Positions 37,183 to 45,837 of a stretch of DNA of 64,000 bases are shown here, one piece after another. The notes below the pieces were generated by a model. That model was not told the origin of the DNA, did no database searches, and was given only the letters and a program-made list of their open reading frames with translations. Position 1 is the stretch's first letter. Every line of letters begins with the position of its first letter. Both the position numbers and the translations under genes were made by a program. This DNA is from Aurantiochytrium sp. KH105 (Eukaryota; Sar; Bigyra; Thraustochytrida; Thraustochytriidae): the NCBI GenBank assembly GCA_003116975.1, contig BGKB01000158.1, forward strand, positions 62,001-126,000, read 5' to 3'.

Positions 37183-38568
37183 CTAGTTGAGAAGCTCATA
37201 GTTCATGTCACTGCTATATGTGCCAGGTCCAGCGCTGTGGCAGACAAGAACGCCGTCGGGAACGACGGCCTTGACATGTCCTCCGTTTTCGAGACGATAG
37301 CCAAGCTCGGGATGATCTTCCACCACAAAGGCATATTCAGTCCCGTCCTTGAGATGGCCTCGAATACAAGTCTCTTGTGGGGTGACCACGACCTCGCACA
37401 CGACTTGGCCGCGGGTGTCAGCCGCCTCAGGGTCAGAATACGAGGTGTCAGCAGTGATGACGACCAGCTCCGGGTCGTCGCTTCGTCGAATGACCGTGGG
37501 GGTCTCACCATGAGGCCGATGGCCCGAAACCACACGTCGAATACCTCCGCGGTGCAAAAAGCCTGCCACACTTTGCGGAATCGACGCTGGAATAGTGTCG
37601 TCATCCTCAAGCCAATCATTGTACACTACCCCGCGCCCCTCAATCCCTCCAGGACGACTATAATCCATGACAAGATCGCCGTTGGCGTTCGGCGAACGGA
37701 CTTCTGGGTTGGCGGCCCACTCCGCGAGCTGGTCCGCGTAAAATTCATTCAAGCGACTAATCCAGGCTCGCGGTTCGTCCATGTAAAAGCCGTCTCGTCG
37801 CGTCGTTGGCACAAAGCCAAGACCGCCAGCTGGCACTGCTCCGTGTACAAAGAGTGTGTCTCCCACAAGCGCTCCTAGCTGCGCGGCCTCAAGGTACGAT
37901 ATCATATACCCGCCAGGTCGCATGGCATCGCAAAAGGAGGCGACGACGTCGACATCACTGGCTGGATTTCCATTCATTTCGGTGAGCTCTTGTCGCCTCG
38001 ACTCAAAGGCGTTGGGCGAGCCCATGGTGCGCTGCAGCATCATTTTCAGGAAATTGACAGCAGCCGTGGGATCCTTGTCAAAGCGGCGCCAGAGTTCCGA
38101 GCTGAGGCGGAGTTTGTTGATGTCGCGATTGCCTGCGAGAATGAAAACGCGATCAGGATAACGATTTTTAAGGTCCACGAGCGCGCGAGATACGCGAATG
38201 TCGCCCGGACCGTGGTCGCAGACATCGCCTCCGTATACGAAGCTGGCGTCCGCGTCCTTGAACTCGAGCTTCACGGCTGAAGACGAGCGCTCGGTCAGCT
38301 CGAGCACGCTCGAGAACTGCACGCTACGGCAGAAAAAGTCAAGATGGCCCTCCACGTCCGTCAGGTACCCCACGCGCTTGCCGCGGGGCAACGACGTTGA
38401 AGACGGCGAACAAGACTTGGACGAAGAGGTGGTCGTCGTCGTCGTCAAGTGTCGCTGCCATGGGTCGCCTGCTCGCCGCCTCAACAACGGCGAGCTTGCC
38501 GACGTCGGCGTCCGGCGGCAGTGCGAACCCCGCAGGGCGCAGACGAAGCCCGCGACCGCGGCACGCAT
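37183..38568 (-). CDS. Calcineurin-like metallophosphoesterase, probably mitochondrial
   Basis: 461 residues from the ATG at 38568; the frame continues upstream only from a GTG. The first about 50 residues are Arg/Ala/Ser-rich without acidic residues (MRAAVAGFVCALRGSHCRR), typical of a mitochondrial presequence. The metallophosphatase core shows YLTDVEGHLDFF (first metal block, D-x-x-G-H), VYGGDVCDHGPGD (second, GD-x-x-DHG), LAGNRD (third, GNRD) and a late VSGHRPHGETP (GH-x-H). All metal ligands of the PPP-like fold are therefore present. A long insertion between GNRD and the final His motif is unusual for bacterial-type phosphoesterases. The substrate is unknown. Confidence 0.8.
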   Translation of the reverse strand: MRAAVAGFVCALRGSHCRRTPTSASSPLLRRRAGDPWQRHLTTTTTTSSSKSCSPSSTSLPRGKRVGYLTDVEGHLDFFCRSVQFSSVLELTERSSSAVKLEFKDADASFVYGGDVCDHGPGDIRVSRALVDLKNRYPDRVFILAGNRDINKLRLSSELWRRFDKDPTAAVNFLKMMLQRTMGSPNAFESRRQELTEMNGNPASDVDVVASFCDAMRPGGYMISYLEAAQLGALVGDTLFVHGAVPAGGLGFVPTTRRDGFYMDEPRAWISRLNEFYADQLAEWAANPEVRSPNANGDLVMDYSRPGGIEGRGVVYNDWLEDDDTIPASIPQSVAGFLHRGGIRRVVSGHRPHGETPTVIRRSDDPELVVITADTSYSDPEAADTRGQVVCEVVVTPQETCIRGHLKDGTEYAFVVEDHPELGYRLENGGHVKAVVPDGVLVCHSAGPGTYSSDMNYELLN

Positions 38569-39028
38569 GCTGGCTTGGCCTGGCCCGGCCTGGCCTGGCC
38601 TGCCCCCTGGCAGCCGCCGCGCGCAGCTCCAAGACTGAGTGTCTCTCTCGGTCTCTCTGCCAGTACCTCGAGGGCCGCTCGCACTCGCCGCCTCAAAGGC
38701 AGCGCAGGAACCCTTCGAGCCGCGTCTGCGCGCGGGCGTGGCGCGCGCGCACCAAGGGGCCACTTGCCAGCGGCATCGGCGTCGTGGACGTGACGTCGTT
38801 CACCGTGGGCATCGACATTGGGCAAGAGGCGACAGCGGCCTGGCCGGCTGGGACTTGGGCTATTGGATACGACTCGTGCTTCTTGACAGAACGAAGCGGC
38901 GAACGCGAGGCGAACGCACGCAAAAAGGGGGCTCGAGGCGGGAAGACGGGCGAGCGGGCGAGCGGGCGGGCGGGCGAGCAGCGATCGAGAAGCAGAAGCA
39001 TAGATACCTTGATCACTCACACTGCGCG
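38569..39028. promoter_or_regulatory. Divergent upstream region with GGCCT repeat
   Basis: 460 GC-rich bases between the phosphoesterase start and the ATG at 39029. A (GGCCT)n run lies at 38571-38607, immediately upstream of the phosphoesterase ATG, and a (GAGCGGGC)n run near 38950-38975. The plus-strand frame is open from a GTG at 38639, but that part is Arg-rich and treated as untranslated. Confidence 0.5.
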
Positions 39029-40630
39029 ATGTCCGCGATTCCTGACGGACAGCATCTTGACTGGGACAACGACGAACGCGATTTACTTCGGGGGATCGCT
39101 CATGGCATCGAAGCGGAATTGCAGGATGAGGGGTCCGTCGCTCAACCCGATCTGATCATGAAGGCATTCGGCAGGGCGAAAAAGATCATTGAAGGCAGAA
39201 ATCGCTGTTTCTACAAAAACACGGCAGGATCCATTTATTGGGCGATGCGAGATGCTTTCCAGGTGGACGACCCCGTGGCACTGCAAGAGGCCATCGACTT
39301 TTACCGGATGGAGCTTGCCACGATTGCTGGCGTCCTCACGTCGATTGCGGAGTGTTCACAAGACTCGAGGATTCCATTCTCCATCGTTGAATCGAAGCGA
39401 TTGCGCTCGCTCACGGGTTGGTTCATCGCAGGTTTGGCGGGCTCGGTCTTACCTGGTGTGATGAAGCCGTCTGAGATCATTCTGGATGTGTTATCGCCTC
39501 ACGCCGTGTGGTCGTCCAATTGCGCAAGCCATGCATTGACAGCCTTTGAGCTCGATGTGCATTTTCTGCTCATAACTGCTCGACGTTTCGGTAAAATTGA
39601 TAGCGTCAATATCAGAATAGAGAATGTGCACAAAGATCTCCAAGAGGCAGTCGCAGTCGCCATCGAAAAGGCAACACATGAGAAGCTACTTGAATGCCGC
39701 AGCGTCTCCATTGCCTTCCCTGGAGATTTTGGCAGACGCGTGTTAAAAGCGCTTTTTGGTCGACGAAAAGGGGGTGGTGCTTACACCATTACCATCAGGC
39801 ACAGTCTACTCGCTCAAGACATCGAAGTTCTCCGTGCGGCGCTAACCAGGAGAAATTGCTCGGGCGTCTTAACGCTGTCATTGACTCTTGCAAGGTCTAG
39901 CCTGTTTGTCAGTGAACGTTTTCGTAAATTGGTCTCAAGCAAGTGGTGCTATTCTAGCACGGTCATCATCACTTTCAGACGCTCTCTGAATGACGGGCAG
40001 CAGATATCATTTGCACCAGACGAGGAGGATGCGTTCATCGATGCGATGGTTGCTGGTGATAATATTCATAGCCTGCAAGTGTCGTCAATTTCTCCCGAGT
40101 TTCAAATGCGCATCGCGCGTGTGTGTCACTTTAAAAGTGTCCTTGTCGACGCTGTCAAGGTCGTACGAAGAGCATCACGCTATCATCGATATCGAGACTG
40201 GTGCTTGACGGTCTGGCGCATTGGTTTCAGGCATCTTAAGTCTAACTTTTCCGGACCATACTTCACCAGAGCCGAGGCGTTCGTCTCCTATTGGACGATG
40301 TCTAGCACAGCAATCCATCGCGATGTTGCAGCATTGATGAAGCACGATCGCCAATCGGGAAGCAAAATTGCGAAGGCTCTCACCATCGTTCGCGAACTGT
40401 CCATCGCATACAAACTTTTCACGTCGAGCCTTCCGGTATTGATCCAAGACTTTGTTGATGTTGCAGGCATCATTGAGTACACTCTATGGCATCCCAGATC
40501 CGTCATGTCATGGTACCACAATGACAACTTACCAACTCCCAAATCAATGCCAAAAGTGAAGCATATCGCAGCATTCAAGACACATCCCAGAAAATCTAAG
40601 CGTCTCAGGAAATCCAATTGGCAATTTTGA
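39029..40630 (+). CDS. Orphan protein of 533 residues, no recognised family
   Basis: ATG at 39029 (MSAIPDGQHLDWDNDERDLL). The sequence has a normal globular composition with no low complexity, no signal peptide and no clear transmembrane helix. The N-terminal 150 residues look helical (GIAHGIEAELQDEG, DLIMKAFGRAKKIIEGRN, EAIDFYRMELATIAGVLTSI). Residues about 220-360 alternate strands and helices, including VSIAFPGDFGRRVLKALFGR and three VxTIxIRHSL/LTLSLTLARSSL-like strands that could be repeats. The C-terminus is very basic (KTHPRKSKRLRKSNWQF), suggesting nucleic-acid or nuclear association. Its AT-richer codon use than its neighbours may mean a lineage-specific or mobile-element-derived gene. 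No function can be assigned. Confidence 0.65.
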   Translation: MSAIPDGQHLDWDNDERDLLRGIAHGIEAELQDEGSVAQPDLIMKAFGRAKKIIEGRNRCFYKNTAGSIYWAMRDAFQVDDPVALQEAIDFYRMELATIAGVLTSIAECSQDSRIPFSIVESKRLRSLTGWFIAGLAGSVLPGVMKPSEIILDVLSPHAVWSSNCASHALTAFELDVHFLLITARRFGKIDSVNIRIENVHKDLQEAVAVAIEKATHEKLLECRSVSIAFPGDFGRRVLKALFGRRKGGGAYTITIRHSLLAQDIEVLRAALTRRNCSGVLTLSLTLARSSLFVSERFRKLVSSKWCYSSTVIITFRRSLNDGQQISFAPDEEDAFIDAMVAGDNIHSLQVSSISPEFQMRIARVCHFKSVLVDAVKVVRRASRYHRYRDWCLTVWRIGFRHLKSNFSGPYFTRAEAFVSYWTMSSTAIHRDVAALMKHDRQSGSKIAKALTIVRELSIAYKLFTSSLPVLIQDFVDVAGIIEYTLWHPRSVMSWYHNDNLPTPKSMPKVKHIAAFKTHPRKSKRLRKSNWQF

Positions 40631-41398
40631 GGTCTACCACGGGTTTTCCTTTTTCTTTTTTCTTTTCTTTTCATTTCTGTCTTTTTTTCTTTGTATTTTG
40701 GGGTTCTTGGTTTTTCGGTTGCAGTTCCGTTCTCAATTATTACCTTTGTAGGCCTATTTCGATTTGTTTGTTTGCTTCTTCGCTTGCTTGATTACTTGCT
40801 TGTTTGATTCTAAGACGCTAACGGTGAACTGAAAATGAACATTGACACTAACTTGTTTAGCAAAGTAGGTCCAGAAAACATCAGTGCAGGTCGAAAATCA
40901 TGATGATCTCGCCAAGCTGTGCAACGGCACAATATCTGCAAAGCTCTCCATTTTGTCGTACTACTTCGCACTCCCACCGCCGGCAAAATTCGAGAATCTT
41001 TCGAAGAGAACCTGCGATCCTGGGAACTCAGTCGGATCATCAAGCTTGCATGCGTCCCGATTTCGGTCGGCCAATCGTGGGTGGAATATGTCACACAATT
41101 TTTTTAGAATTTTAATTTTTAAAAAGCCTTCTAACTGTAAATCTGCACCTCGTGATCACTCGCAATGCTTTAAGGGAAGAGATCCAGCGCCATTGGAAAA
41201 CTAACTGGCGTTCGGTTCTAAGGAAACAGTGCCTTGTGCCGCAGATCCCAGAGATGTTGCTGCAGCATCATGTCACCATGGTCTGGTGTGCTGAGATGAA
41301 GTCCATTGCGCATTCCTGCCCAGGTAATGGAGCAAGTCCACTATCGACATCGCACCATGCAGAATCTTCAAGGTGTTGATGTCCACCGCATCGAGATG
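40631..41398. other. Low-GC stretch with T-rich run and no firm gene
   Basis: A pyrimidine-rich (TTTTC)n section at 40646-40690 follows the orphan gene, then a TAGGCCTA octamer at 40749-40756. Short frames on the plus strand (to 106 codons) have mixed composition and no family features. On the minus strand, sequence before the pseudogene stop at 41399 continues with protein-like fragments (e.g. VDINTLKILHGAMS near 41320-41380). Confidence 0.45.
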
Positions 41399-41654
41399 CT
41401 ATTGCGCGTTCTCATATTTGGTCGCTGAACGCTGGCTTGCAACGGCCAAGCACGCAGCCACGGCGCGCCGCCACATAGGGTGCTTCGTCTCGATCATGCG
41501 CCGAATGTTGGTCACTATATCCGCAAAGGTCGTTCGGCAGTCATGGAAGGTCATCTGGTCGACTTTTCTCGCGCACATGGCCGTCTCGCCGTAAAAGCCC
41601 CCCCTTCTTCAGCCAAGGCAATAAGCTCGACGTTGTGCATTCCAGCGTGCCATA
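41399..41654 (-). pseudogene. Truncated, frameshifted minus-strand coding fragment abutting an assembly gap
   Basis: Reading minus from the N at 41655, one frame gives GMHNVELIALAEEGG. After the run of seven G (plus-strand C-run 41598-41604) coherent coding continues in another frame: MCARKVDQMTFHDCRTTFAD, then NIRRMIETKHPMWRRAVAAC, ending at a stop at 41399-41401. One extra base in the homopolymer would restore a single frame. The upstream part is lost at the N. Because the indel is in a homopolymer 50 bp from a gap, sequencing error is as likely as real decay. No family was recognised. Confidence 0.45.
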
Positions 41655-41655
41655 N
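41655..41655. other. Single ambiguous base (N), probable contig join
   Basis: This is the only N in the window. Base composition changes abruptly here, from moderate GC on the left to extremely GC-rich low-complexity sequence on the right, and a coding fragment on the left is cut off. A one-base N is often a placeholder for a gap of unknown size. Confidence 0.8.
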
Positions 41656-42073
41656 TGCGCGGCTCGCGCGCGCGGCTTGCTTGCGCGGCCCGCCTGCGCG
41701 GCCTGCGCGGCTCGCGCGCGGGGCCCGGTCGCGCGCGGCGCGGCCCTGCAGAGGCGCGCCTGCAGACGGACGCCGCGAACGAGGAGGAAGAGATCGCGAG
41801 CCCTCCTTCTCGTCCTTCTTCTTGCTGCTGCTTCTCGTCGATCTCCCTGCCTTCTCGACGCGCGCGACCGCGTGCGCGCGCGCGCGCGGGCGCGGGCGCG
41901 CGGGCGGGCGGGGTGCCCGCGCCGCTGCGAGGACGGGCCGCCTCGCGGAAGGAAGACCCCGGCGAGCGGCGGCAGCGGCGGCAGCTGAAAGCGCTGTGAA
42001 CTGGGATCTATCTCCCAGCTTGCGAGCTTGCTCAGCGAACCCAGCACGCGCGGGCGCGGCGCGGGCAGCGGCC
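41656..42073. other. Extremely GC-rich low-complexity 5' flank
   Basis: Dominated by GCGCG and CGCGGC units (for example 41870-41915). Frames on all strands stay open because stop codons are rare at this GC content, so open reading here is not evidence of coding. It is presumably the upstream region of the gene at 42074. Confidence 0.6.
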
Positions 42074-42580
42074 ATGACGGCCTCCACGACGGGCGGCGGC
42101 GTGCCCGGGGGCCGCGCCGGCGTGAAGCGCGAGAGCGAGGACACCGGGCCAAGCTCTCTGATGGACTTGTTCGCGGCGTGCGTGGGGTGCGGGAAGAAAA
42201 GAAGCAAGGAAACGGCGCAGCCAGCGTCGGCTTCAAGAGCCGAGGCGACGACGACCACGACCACGACAAGGTCGGGGCAAGAACCCGGGCAGGCGGGAGG
42301 CCATCCGCCAGAGGTCACGACGCCGCTTTCATCGGACACGCCGGCAGATGCGAAGGCCGAAGCGGTTCTCGCCGAGGAAATGGCCAAAGCCAAGGAAGCT
42401 CACGCACGATTAAAGCGCCTTCGGGAGGAGAGAGCCCGCAGGGAGGCCGCGCTCAAGGAAAAACAGAAACTTCTGGATAAAGCACGCCTTCACGTATCAA
42501 AACGCGAGGTAAGTGTTCGGGAGATGAGGCAAAAGGCTCTGCAGAGCAAGGACAACCTTGTATCAACCACAATAATCTGA
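42074..42580 (+). CDS. Small protein with a C-terminal coiled coil
   Basis: 168 residues from the ATG at 42074 (MTASTTGGGVPGGRAG); the frame is open far upstream only because of extreme GC content. Residues 28-45 (SSLMDLFAACVGCGKKRSKE) form a short hydrophobic, Cys-containing segment before a basic patch. Residues 45-95 are Ser/Thr/Pro-rich, including a Thr run. Residues about 98-155 are a strongly heptad-patterned, charged coiled coil (EEMAKAKEAHARLKRLREER, EALKEKQKLLDKARLHV-like). The gene is probably real from the shape of the coiled coil and the compositional change at its end. No family was recognised. Confidence 0.55.
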   Translation: MTASTTGGGVPGGRAGVKRESEDTGPSSLMDLFAACVGCGKKRSKETAQPASASRAEATTTTTTTRSGQEPGQAGGHPPEVTTPLSSDTPADAKAEAVLAEEMAKAKEAHARLKRLREERARREAALKEKQKLLDKARLHVSKREVSVREMRQKALQSKDNLVSTTII

Positions 42581-43439
42581 GCCGTCGGCTATGTCCGTGT
42601 CTGTATGCACTCAAACATCCAAACAATCTAAGACCTCGGAGGAGAATCAACTCAAATCAGTGCATTCTCTCCAAACTGCCTTATCCACCGACGTATATAC
42701 CTAGAGCCCAAATCCATGTTCTGTTCAATTTGCGTCTTAGAAGTCAAACTCACATGATTCCTCCCCCATCCCTCTTGATGTGACTTGGATTTACGAATCT
42801 ACCTCATCTCATTTCATCCATCATCTTATTACTTTCGACTGTAGGCCTTGGCCAAGCACGCAGTCCATATTTCATCATAGAATTACAATCACCACCTGGT
42901 AGTCGGGAAACGCTCACATGCGCAAAGGGAATCAATGGATCCCTTAGCTTGCGTGCGCTCTCAGCATCCGACGTCTTTTCGACGAGACGTTGCATAACAC
43001 GCAAACGTCCTTGACTACAAGATATACATCCATGAAAAAATAGCCCTCGTTCATCATCTCTTGTTAGTGGTGAAGAGCTCGACAGGCTTTCTGATCTGGT
43101 AGAAAAACTGACTTGTTCCGAAATTATATAAAAAAAGAACTTTGTGCTAGGATGAACTACCATTGCTTTTGTTTGCTTTGAAAACCAAAATAAGTAATTT
43201 GACTAGACCTAGGCCCACCGAAATGCATCGGATTGAATGCAGGCTGGTCGAAACGACTCGACAAGTGATCCGTTTTCCGAATCACGCACACAAGAACCTT
43301 CCATCAATCCTTGCATATTATTTCTTTCATCTTTGCACCAGAGTCTTCGGTCAATCTTCTTGCACACTTATCACGACTGGTGGCCTCAGGCCGTAGGCCT
43401 ATTCTAAAGGTCTTTTCTTCACCAGAAATACTCAGGACG
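42581..43439. other. Intergenic; possible unassigned minus-strand exon
   Basis: 860 AT-richer bases, containing a minus-strand frame 43163-42804 (119 codons, ATG start) with a normal composition and ending VESNKMMDEMR. It has no recognised domain and could be an exon of an unrecognised gene or chance. A CTAGACCTAGGCCCA tract lies near 43203-43217 and a TAGGCCTA octamer at 43394-43401, close to the DHHC gene stop. Confidence 0.4.
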
Positions 43440-44498
43440 CTAAGGATAAAATTCGCGCTTGGGCACGGTGCAAAAGGAGCACGGCGTACACGCGCCGCAA
43501 GCAGGCTCGCGCTCGAGGTCTGTGGCAACAAGGCTACTCCCGCGACGAGCCATTGGCACACAGCAAAAGATGCGGTACACACACATACCACAATCGCCGA
43601 GCATATCAAAGTAGGCGAGAAACCAAAAGCCGGCCGAGGCCACCGCGACAACAACAAACAAGATGCCAAAGGCATGCGCGGAAATCTCCACTGCCGGCGA
43701 AAAGGAACCGTCAAAGCCACTCGACGTCGAAAGCGTCGTACAAATTGCAATGTAGACAATGGCCGTGACGAGACTCCAAAACGACATCATATAGTAGAAA
43801 AAGAGCATCATAAAGTGCACCTTGTTTCGCGCTCCAATGCACGTGCCCGTAACGCCACAATGATGATCCAGCTCCCGCACGCAAGCATTGCAAAAGCTGC
43901 AGTGACGCTGATTGTCATCTTGGTACACATTGCAAGTGTTGCAGAACCGGCGACTTGGATCTGGCGTTGTCCCGCGATCGGGCTGCGGCGTCACCACGCC
44001 TGGGTCCGTGCATCCCGTGAGCATAAACGCGGTAAAGTCCAAAGCAATAAAGACCAGCGGCATCGCTGCAAACAAGGGGAAGAACTCAAACAAAAGGAAG
44101 CCCGAGAGCAGCGCATACGCGATGGTCACGAGTACGAAGACGCCAATCATGAGCCGCTGGAAATCGCAGTCCTCCTCTGCTGGGCCCGTGACGCACCTCC
44201 CGCCGCAATGAAACGTGTGGTTCGACTCGTTCACGTCGAGCTCCGTGCCCACCTCGTCGGCATCCGCGTTGCCCACGGCCCGAGAGCTCTTCCTGGCGTC
44301 CCTGCTGGCTCGTGCCGGCTTGGGCGCGCCGCCGGCCGAGGAGGGCGACGAGGCCCCGCCGAGGATCGGCCGCAGCTCCCCCTGGTCCGCGCGCGCCGCC
44401 GCAGCGCCCTGCGCCGCGCCCGCGCCGCCCGCGCCGCCCGCGCCGCCCGCGCCGCCCGCCTGGGCCCCCGCGGGCGCGCGGCCCCGCGCCGCCAGCAT
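43440..44498 (-). CDS. DHHC-type protein S-acyltransferase (palmitoyltransferase)
   Basis: 352 residues from the ATG at 44498. The frame continues upstream into antisense of the neighbouring gene, and the 44498 start leaves room for a 178-bp divergent promoter. After about 110 Ala/Gly/Pro-rich residues come two helices (LMIGVFVLVTIAYALLSGF; AAMPLVFIALDFTAFML), the zinc-binding Cys-rich domain (RFCNTCNVYQDDNQRHCSFC) ending in LDHHCGVTGTCIGARN, and two more helices. DHHC is intact, so the catalytic Cys is present; the usual PWVNNC is replaced by GVTGTC. It acylates cytosolic cysteines of membrane proteins, most often at the Golgi or endosomes. A C-terminal Cys cluster (ACGACTPCSFC) might itself be acylated. 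Confidence 0.88.
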   Translation of the reverse strand: MLAARGRAPAGAQAGGAGGAGGAGGAGAAQGAAAARADQGELRPILGGASSPSSAGGAPKPARASRDARKSSRAVGNADADEVGTELDVNESNHTFHCGGRCVTGPAEEDCDFQRLMIGVFVLVTIAYALLSGFLLFEFFPLFAAMPLVFIALDFTAFMLTGCTDPGVVTPQPDRGTTPDPSRRFCNTCNVYQDDNQRHCSFCNACVRELDHHCGVTGTCIGARNKVHFMMLFFYYMMSFWSLVTAIVYIAICTTLSTSSGFDGSFSPAVEISAHAFGILFVVVAVASAGFWFLAYFDMLGDCGMCVYRIFCCVPMARRGSSLVATDLEREPACGACTPCSFCTVPKREFYP

Positions 44499-44676
44499 GG
44501 CCTCGCCCGGCGAGCTCGCGCTGGCTGGCACGGCGACGAGGTGCACGGGATGCGCTTTTGCTGCTTCGTGCTGCTCGCAGGCTTCTTTCTCCTCGCTTCT
44601 GCTACTTCGCCGGCCGCGTTCCGTCGTAGAGCGCCAAGCCGGACCCGGCCGGACGCGCCGGCGCTCGGCGGCGACC
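44499..44676. promoter_or_regulatory. Very short divergent intergenic region
   Basis: 178 bases between the starts of the DHHC gene and the GDP-hexose phosphorylase gene, with no TATA box visible. A bidirectional promoter is inferred from the spacing alone. The exact size depends on the chosen starts, since both frames stay open across it. Confidence 0.45.
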
Positions 44677-45771
44677 ATGCAGGCGCGGCTGGCCGCGGCC
44701 TGGCGGGCGGGGCCCGTCGCCGCGCGCGCCAGAGACTTCCTCGCGGACGTGCGCGTGCGCGAGTTCGTGTTTGAGCCCGGGATGGGGAGCGAGGACGCCG
44801 CCGTCGAAAAGGGCGACGACGATGAGGAGGACGACCCTCGAGAAAAGCTGGAGGACGAGCCGCGGCTACAAGGAGTCGGGGTCGATGCTGATGCTGATGC
44901 TGATGCCGTGGAAGCGCGCATCAAAGTGGTCTTTAATCCGAAGCGGAAAACAGAAAAACGCAAGGCAAGCCCAGACCATGTCTTGGTTCGCGGACCATGG
45001 GTGGAGTCCGCCTTTAACTTTTTCAAGGTACCGGACACCGAGGTTGTCCTACAGAATGAGACAGTTCGCGTCGTATTCAATGTTTTTCCCATCTGCGATC
45101 ACCACTTTCTCGTACACAGCCAGCGTCCTCTTGCGCAGAACTTTGCCGACGCCGACTCGTTGCCATTTCTCATTTTCTCTTTGCAAATGGCCATGGAACT
45201 GCGACCAGATCGCTGGCTCTTGGGATTCAACTCCTTTGGCTCCTTTGCAAGCGTCAATCACTTGCACACTCACATCATGCCACACCCAATTCAAGGAAAT
45301 GGACTCAGCGTCTTGGAGGCCGCCGCAGTGACGCCCTTTGCCGAGTACGAATGGGGCACAGTTCTTGCGCCATCGCGCGCGGGGCCAAAGCACACTATCG
45401 AGTGCATAGTTTTTGAGCTCAGTGAAGACGACGAGCAGCTGGAAAGCTTTGCGGAAGCGCTCCGTTTGTTTCTGGGTGCGCTTGCGCAAGAGAATATTGC
45501 ACACAACTTTTTGTCGCTTGATGTTCCGCGTCGCCCGCTTCGCATCGTAATTTTCCCACGTGCAAAAGTATCATTTCCCAAGGAAGACGCGCGCGTCGTG
45601 CCTGGAGGCTTCGAGATCTTTGGCATGCCCATCGTCTTTGATCATGACTTCTTTGAATCTTTCTCTTCTCAAGACTACATGGACCTTCGTCGCGGGTGCG
45701 AGATGGATAGGACCCAGCTCGAGGACCTTTTGCAACTCATGCTACGGGTTTGGGCAGACGCAAGTCCGTGA
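44677..45771 (+). CDS. GDP-hexose phosphorylase (GDPGP1/VTC2 family, HIT superfamily)
   Basis: 364 residues from the ATG at 44677. Residues 30-75 are acidic/disordered and include an (Asp-Ala)n stretch from a GATGCT repeat (about 44884-44905). The core matches GDP-D-glucose phosphorylase and plant GDP-L-galactose phosphorylase: FNVFPICDHHFLVHS, LLGFNSFGSFASVNHLHTHIM and a conserved AFAEALRLF-like helix. The histidines of NHLHTH form the HIT-type active site through which GMP is transferred to phosphate. In plants the reaction feeds ascorbate synthesis. In animals GDPGP1 is thought to remove mis-made GDP-glucose. Which substrate is used here cannot be told from the sequence. Its stop lies 66 bp from the stop of the convergent ArfGAP gene. 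Confidence 0.82.
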   Translation: MQARLAAAWRAGPVAARARDFLADVRVREFVFEPGMGSEDAAVEKGDDDEEDDPREKLEDEPRLQGVGVDADADADAVEARIKVVFNPKRKTEKRKASPDHVLVRGPWVESAFNFFKVPDTEVVLQNETVRVVFNVFPICDHHFLVHSQRPLAQNFADADSLPFLIFSLQMAMELRPDRWLLGFNSFGSFASVNHLHTHIMPHPIQGNGLSVLEAAAVTPFAEYEWGTVLAPSRAGPKHTIECIVFELSEDDEQLESFAEALRLFLGALAQENIAHNFLSLDVPRRPLRIVIFPRAKVSFPKEDARVVPGGFEIFGMPIVFDHDFFESFSSQDYMDLRRGCEMDRTQLEDLLQLMLRVWADASP

Positions 45772-45837
45772 ACAGCTATAATGAATGTAATGAGCAATAC
45801 CTACGGTACGAATGAATAAGATTGGCTCTCTCCAAAA

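Noticed and set aside
41480-42073. Upstream extension of the small coiled-coil gene through the N
   Set aside because: Open only because of extreme GC content, crosses an ambiguous base and has no protein character.
42804-43163. 119-codon minus-strand frame
   Set aside because: Plausible composition, but no domain, splice partner or homologue recognised; mentioned only in the gap entry.
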